Assembly: GCA_035610835.1 (NCBI GenBank)
Contig: CM069442.1
Span: 63,217,431-63,281,430, forward strand
DNA: 64,000 nucleotides
DNA from: Ophiura sarsii
Taxonomy: Eukaryota; Echinodermata; Ophiuroidea; Amphilepidida; Ophiuridae
Direction: 5' to 3'
Every line of letters begins with the position of its first letter. The stretch's first letter is position 1. Shown piece by piece: positions 59,945-64,000 of the stretch. The notes beneath the pieces are model-generated. The model made no database searches. It saw only the letters and a list, made by a program, of their open reading frames with translations, and was not told the DNA's origin. A program made the position numbers and the translations under genes.

Positions 59945-60204
59945 ATATGTGACCCGTCACATCAAAATGGACATGTTGGAGGCCCGAGTCAAATTTGAGT
60001 TATTGGTATGACTTGAAAGAGCACATTTTAAGCTTTGAAATGACACCATGTTGAAGGTAATCGGACTTTGTAATCACAAGATATGATTTGAAGAAGCATA
60101 TTTTGTTCTATAATTTTCTTTATATTTCACCAAATATATTGGCCTCTATCTTGGAACTGTGTTTGCCCACAACATGTCTATTTTGACGCGACTGGTCACA
60201 TATA
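59945..60204. mobile_element. Short TGTGACC-ended MITE, copy 2
   Basis: ATATGTGACCCGTCACATCA and, inverted, ATATGTGACCAGTCGCGTCA. The arms continue through GGACATGTTG and CAACATGTC. Confidence 0.75.
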
Positions 60205-60267
60205 TCATCATCAATAATATTAATAGGGTAGGCATGATCACAAAAAATTCAAATTGCTCACATTGAT

Positions 60268-61180
60268 CTGAAACATTGATTTTATGAAAGCTTGTAAAAT
60301 TTGCTTTAAAATGAGGGGTCAACCATTCCTTTACGACCAGTATAAGCTGAGTTACGTCGAAATATGTGTCGCAAAATTGACATATTTTTATACAGGATTT
60401 CAATAGAAAAGTGGTTAAATTTAAATCCCTGATTGTCACCTTGACATTTAACTCTGGAAACACTAACCATTGTGTTTTTATTTCTTTGATTTACCCATTT
60501 TTTCATTTATTCTACTAGATACAGGTCATATGACAAGTTCCGCAACCTGGATTTGCTGTAGAAGTGTCGGCAAAGACGAGTCGCCGAAAAAAAAGCGGCA
60601 ACCATGTCTTACAATTGACCAAGCCCATTATTTGGAGCCCAAAATTACACCAGAATCCACCCAATTTCTACAAATTCCATTATTTTATCACCAAGACTGG
60701 CATTTATGCTCAAGGAAGAGAAGGATATGTACATATTTATATACAAACTATCACTTATAGACAATTTTGACCACAAAATAGTAAAATGTTCAAGTATTTG
60801 GGCAAATTTAGAGAATTTTGGTGATTTGCAGCCCAAATTTAACATATTTGTAGCCCAAATCGAAAGCATTAACTACGAATCGACACCGAATTTGCGCCAA
60901 ATTTGACTAAAATGCACCCAAATTTGGTGTAACATTATTTTATGTTTTTATTCAGCAAATAAATGCTAATTTTCATAATAGTTTCACACAATTATGCTTA
61001 AAATACATACTTAATACTTTTAAAACATGTTGCCAACTTCTAAAAGCATGGCACTAGCTTCGACATTCAAAATGTGGTGTGTCATATTTGACGTAACTCG
61101 GCTTATACTGGTCGTAAAGAGACGGTTGACCCCTCATTTAAAAGCAAATTTTACAAGCTTTCATAAAACCAATGTTTCAG
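60268..61180. mobile_element. Foldback element, about 0.9 kb
   Basis: CTGAAACATTGATTTTATGA at the left returns inverted at 61180. The arms extend about 110 bp, through GGGGTCAACC and CGACCAGTATAAGC. The AT-rich interior has several GCCCAAAT motifs but no convincing gene. Confidence 0.75.
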
Positions 61181-61380
61181 TATTCACATTTTAGATGAGG
61201 TTTATCAAGAGAACCTATCATTAATTAGATAAGTAATTTAGTTAAGTTCCATAACTCATCTATAACATTTTCTATTTCATTTCAGGAAATAAACTATAAA
61301 GACTGAATGAAGCAAGCTACAAATGTGTCTTCCAATTTTAAACAATGCACATGATGACAATGAATGATGTTAAAGACTAT

Positions 61381-61685
61381 TTTGTGATAATAAAGTATAA
61401 TCGTACAAAAGAAAATGATTATATTTTATTATCGTTGAGTAACGTACGTCCGGTAGTACGCCTTTAATCTAATTTAATCAAGAGTAGCAATTTGTGATAA
61501 TAAAGTATAATCGTACAAAAGAACATGATTATATTTGTTATCGTTGAGTAACGTACGTCCGGCACTATGCCTTTAATCAAGAGCAGCAATTTGTGATAAT
61601 AAAGTATAATCATACAAAAGAAAAGTATTATATTTTATTATCGATGAGTAACGTACGTCTGGTAGTACGCCTTTAATCTAATTTA
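61381..61685. repeat. Three tandem units of about 100 bp
   Basis: Units begin at 61381, 61491 and 61590 with TTTGTGATAATAAAGTATAA and each contains GAGTAACGTACGTC. The units differ by a few substitutions and an indel of about 10 bp. Confidence 0.9.
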
Positions 61686-62179
61686 TTTGAGACCGCCTGT
61701 TTTGACGGATGCAAAAAGTGTGCAAAATAGTTTTATCATGATACTCAAACGCTAAGTTGTATGCATCACTTTTATTAAATTAGATTCTGTATTAATTAAA
61801 GTTTATGAAGCAAACTAAAGAAGAAGAAAAATACAAATCGAGCGGAAGGATAAACATGTTATTATTTATTTTACTTGGCCAGGCCTAAATAAATACAAAA
61901 AGTAAATCAATAAACAAAATTTAAATAAAAAATTAGAAGAAAATGAATAGTGATAATAATTAATATGATACTAGTGGGCCTAACTATTCTAGCACAAAAT
62001 TATTGAAGTAGTACTTTCATGTTACAAATAATCAATTTAATAATTATATGTTTATTTATCAATTTAAGGCCAACTGATCATGTTATTTATATCAAGGTTG
62101 TCAATCCCCAATCAAATAGTCTCCCCCTCGTCTGATTTAGACACCTTCAATTACCATTTGTAATGGTACGCAATTTTAA

Positions 62180-62800
62180 TAAGGCTGTTGCAGAGATTGT
62201 TTACGCACGCGCAGTGATCACCAACCCTGTCATGTCCTGACCCCGCTGTGTTGAGCGCCGCGATTGCTGTCAACACCGGCCAAACCTGAGCCCAATATTA
62301 TGAACACATCGCGGAGTACAACAACACAGAGGCAGAAAAAACCATTTAGCAATTGTTAGCTGCAATCACAGGGAAAAGTGAAGGTAGCTTTAGGAAGAGA
62401 AGGCCTATCTTATTTCAATAAATTATCCGAATCCATACGAGCGTTTGTGGAATTTTGGTATTTGTAAGCTAAAGTCATCAAAATTATGCTCCGCGTAGAG
62501 CCATTATTTAGTATTTTCTAATCTCAATATACCGCCCGTTTGTCCCCAAATAAAAGTGGGTAAACCCTCATAACATGCGAAACGACCAGTCCGATACTTC
62601 AAAATAGGACTTTAATTACTTCAAACGGAAGTCGTATAATAATAAAAGCGAAAGGGAAAACCCGTATCCGGAGATAAAATCATGAAGAAAAACCCACGCG
62701 GCGATCGAAAATTTCAATCATTGCCGCCGTCTGTTTTGATCATGAATGACGTCACGTGGAGCTCAAGTCCGGCGAACTTTTTAGATCTATCGTAAGGGCG
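62180..62800. promoter_or_regulatory. CpG-richer candidate promoter region
   Basis: This interval has more CpG than the rest of the flank (GCACGCGCAG at about 62207, GAGCGCCGCGATTG at 62255, GCCGCCGT at 62723). It lies about 4.2-4.8 kb upstream of the annexin start codon, where a first untranslated exon would be expected. No TATA box, donor or transcript evidence ties it to that gene. Confidence 0.3.
62747..62758. promoter_or_regulatory. CRE overlapping an E-box (TGACGTCACGTG)
   Basis: A perfect palindromic cAMP response element TGACGTCA overlaps the E-box CACGTG. Such composites bind CREB/ATF and bHLH-ZIP factors. Function here is inferred from sequence only. Confidence 0.4.
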
Positions 62801-64000
62801 CCACCGCTAGCAAAGGATATGGTCGTCCCTAAATAGGGCCTATAATTAAAATAGTATTAAATGCATTTCATAATTTTCATTTCATTGCATTTTGAGCCCT
62901 TTTTAAATAATTATTTCAATTTCATGTATGATGATTCTTGAATAAAACATTGAAAATCAATCTGCAAATTAACGTTATATCATTTTTTCACCTGTGTCCA
63001 GATTGAGTACTGTTGTCGTTCATTCATGCGTTGGTTATGAAAAATAAGCTTTTTAATAAACAAAACAGAATGAATTTCCATCAAATTAGTAAAAATAGTA
63101 GAATTTCATTCATCATAACATTTTATTAGAAGGCCTACATCACATTATTATAAAACCCATCACATATAATGTTGTAATGGTAAATTTACACCAATCATTG
63201 CCAACTGTTAAACTGCTAAATTGAATATTTTACCTGATAAATACCACGCCTATTTCCGTCTACAATACACTGATGTCGATGATAGACGCAAAATAAAATT
63301 TAGGTCAGTCAATTGCGATTTATGAACTTTGACCCTTCGCTAACCTATCGCTAACCAACTTAACTGTTGGTTAGGGACGCTCTAATCCGGTTGAAACGGG
63401 GTTGTAATTTTCTTCAGACGGAGGCGGCGCGCCGGCCGGGGGACTAAGTCAGGATTTGGCCACAGATGGTGGAAACACATCTTGGTAGAGGAAAAGGTAG
63501 CTCATTAACATAATTTCCGTTACCCCTATCGTGTTGGAGCATGCGATTCATGTAGTCGTGTAGTATTTGTTCTCCCCGATATGAATACCGCTGTTGGTAA
63601 ATTAAAAACATGTGCTAAGTACCCTAATTAAGCGAAACAAAACTGCAGTCCCTAAAATTAGTTATAGCGTGTGCCAATGTGCCATCACTTTCCATTCAAA
63701 TGACCGTCATTTGTGAATTGATTGCTTTATCTCTTGTCTATCAGAGTGGAAAGACGCTATTGAAATGGACGAATGGGTTGCCCTTTTATAGCTTTGGAAT
63801 CACGGGTATTAGCGGAACTCGTTTTTAGTGAAATCGATTTAATACCTGCAATCATCACAATGACACCTAATTTGTCAACATCATCGGTACCCAAAGGAAA
63901 TTCAATAGGGGTGTTGCTGTTTTAATCCATATATTATAGTTCTTTTGAAGAATAACAAAAATCTCTGAATGTTTCGTTGTTGCATGGGAGGCCTTAGTTT
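62801..64000. other. Right flank, no gene identified
   Basis: Mostly AT-rich. A GC-rich patch (GGAGGCGGCGCGCCGGCCGG, 63420-63439) is followed on the plus strand by an ATG at 63467 and a possible donor 30 nt later. That could be the start of a divergent gene, but the evidence is thin. Confidence 0.3.

Noticed and set aside
1..64000. Multi-gene defence, biosynthetic or other operon-like system
   Set aside because: Only one gene with a recognisable protein family was found; the rest is introns and repeats.

Overview
This is a 64 kb piece of an animal nuclear genome. It is A+T-rich and has long introns, GT-AG splice sites, microsatellites, tRNA-derived SINE pieces and many short DNA transposons. 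Nothing in it is bacterial or plasmid-like. The recurrent motif AGGCCTA and the mix of elements suggest a marine deuterostome such as an echinoderm or hemichordate. That placement is inference, not proof.

One gene can be reconstructed from end to end. It is an annexin of the ANXA7/ANXA11 type on the minus strand, with its start codon at 57996-57994 and its stop codon at 23395-23393. Twenty coding exons join in a single open frame of 1746 nt (581 residues plus stop), and every junction phase agrees. Exons 1-11 (57996 down to 38552) encode a Pro/Gly/Tyr/Gln-rich, then His-rich, low-complexity N-terminus of about 245 residues. Exons 12-20 (38198 down to 23393) encode the four-repeat calcium- and phospholipid-binding core. 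Exons 3-10 begin and end in the same phase, so any of them can be dropped or duplicated without breaking the frame. Three neighbouring 24-nt exons look like tandem duplicates.

Layout: 1-8.7 kb is repeats (SINE pieces, foldback and inverted-repeat elements, an AAATC satellite). 8.4-9.3 kb holds two weak minus-strand coding candidates. 9.5-18 kb is packed with transposons, including an imperfect 5.7 kb palindrome (12105-17806) with mariner-like ends. 19.5-19.9 kb is a palindrome enclosing a remnant of a Penelope-like retroelement endonuclease. 23.4-58.0 kb is the annexin gene. Its introns carry hAT-type elements with exact 8-bp target duplications, mariner-type elements flanked by TA, TTAA-flanked MITEs, an intronic segmental duplication and decayed tandem copies of exon 16. 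58-61.7 kb is again repeats. 62.2-62.8 kb and about 63.4 kb are CpG-richer, with a CRE/E-box composite, and are the best candidates for a promoter or first untranslated exon.

I found no multi-gene pathway or defence-like system. The most unusual features are the modular N-terminal exons of the annexin, the decayed copies of its exon 16, the giant palindrome and the retroelement fragment inside an inverted repeat.
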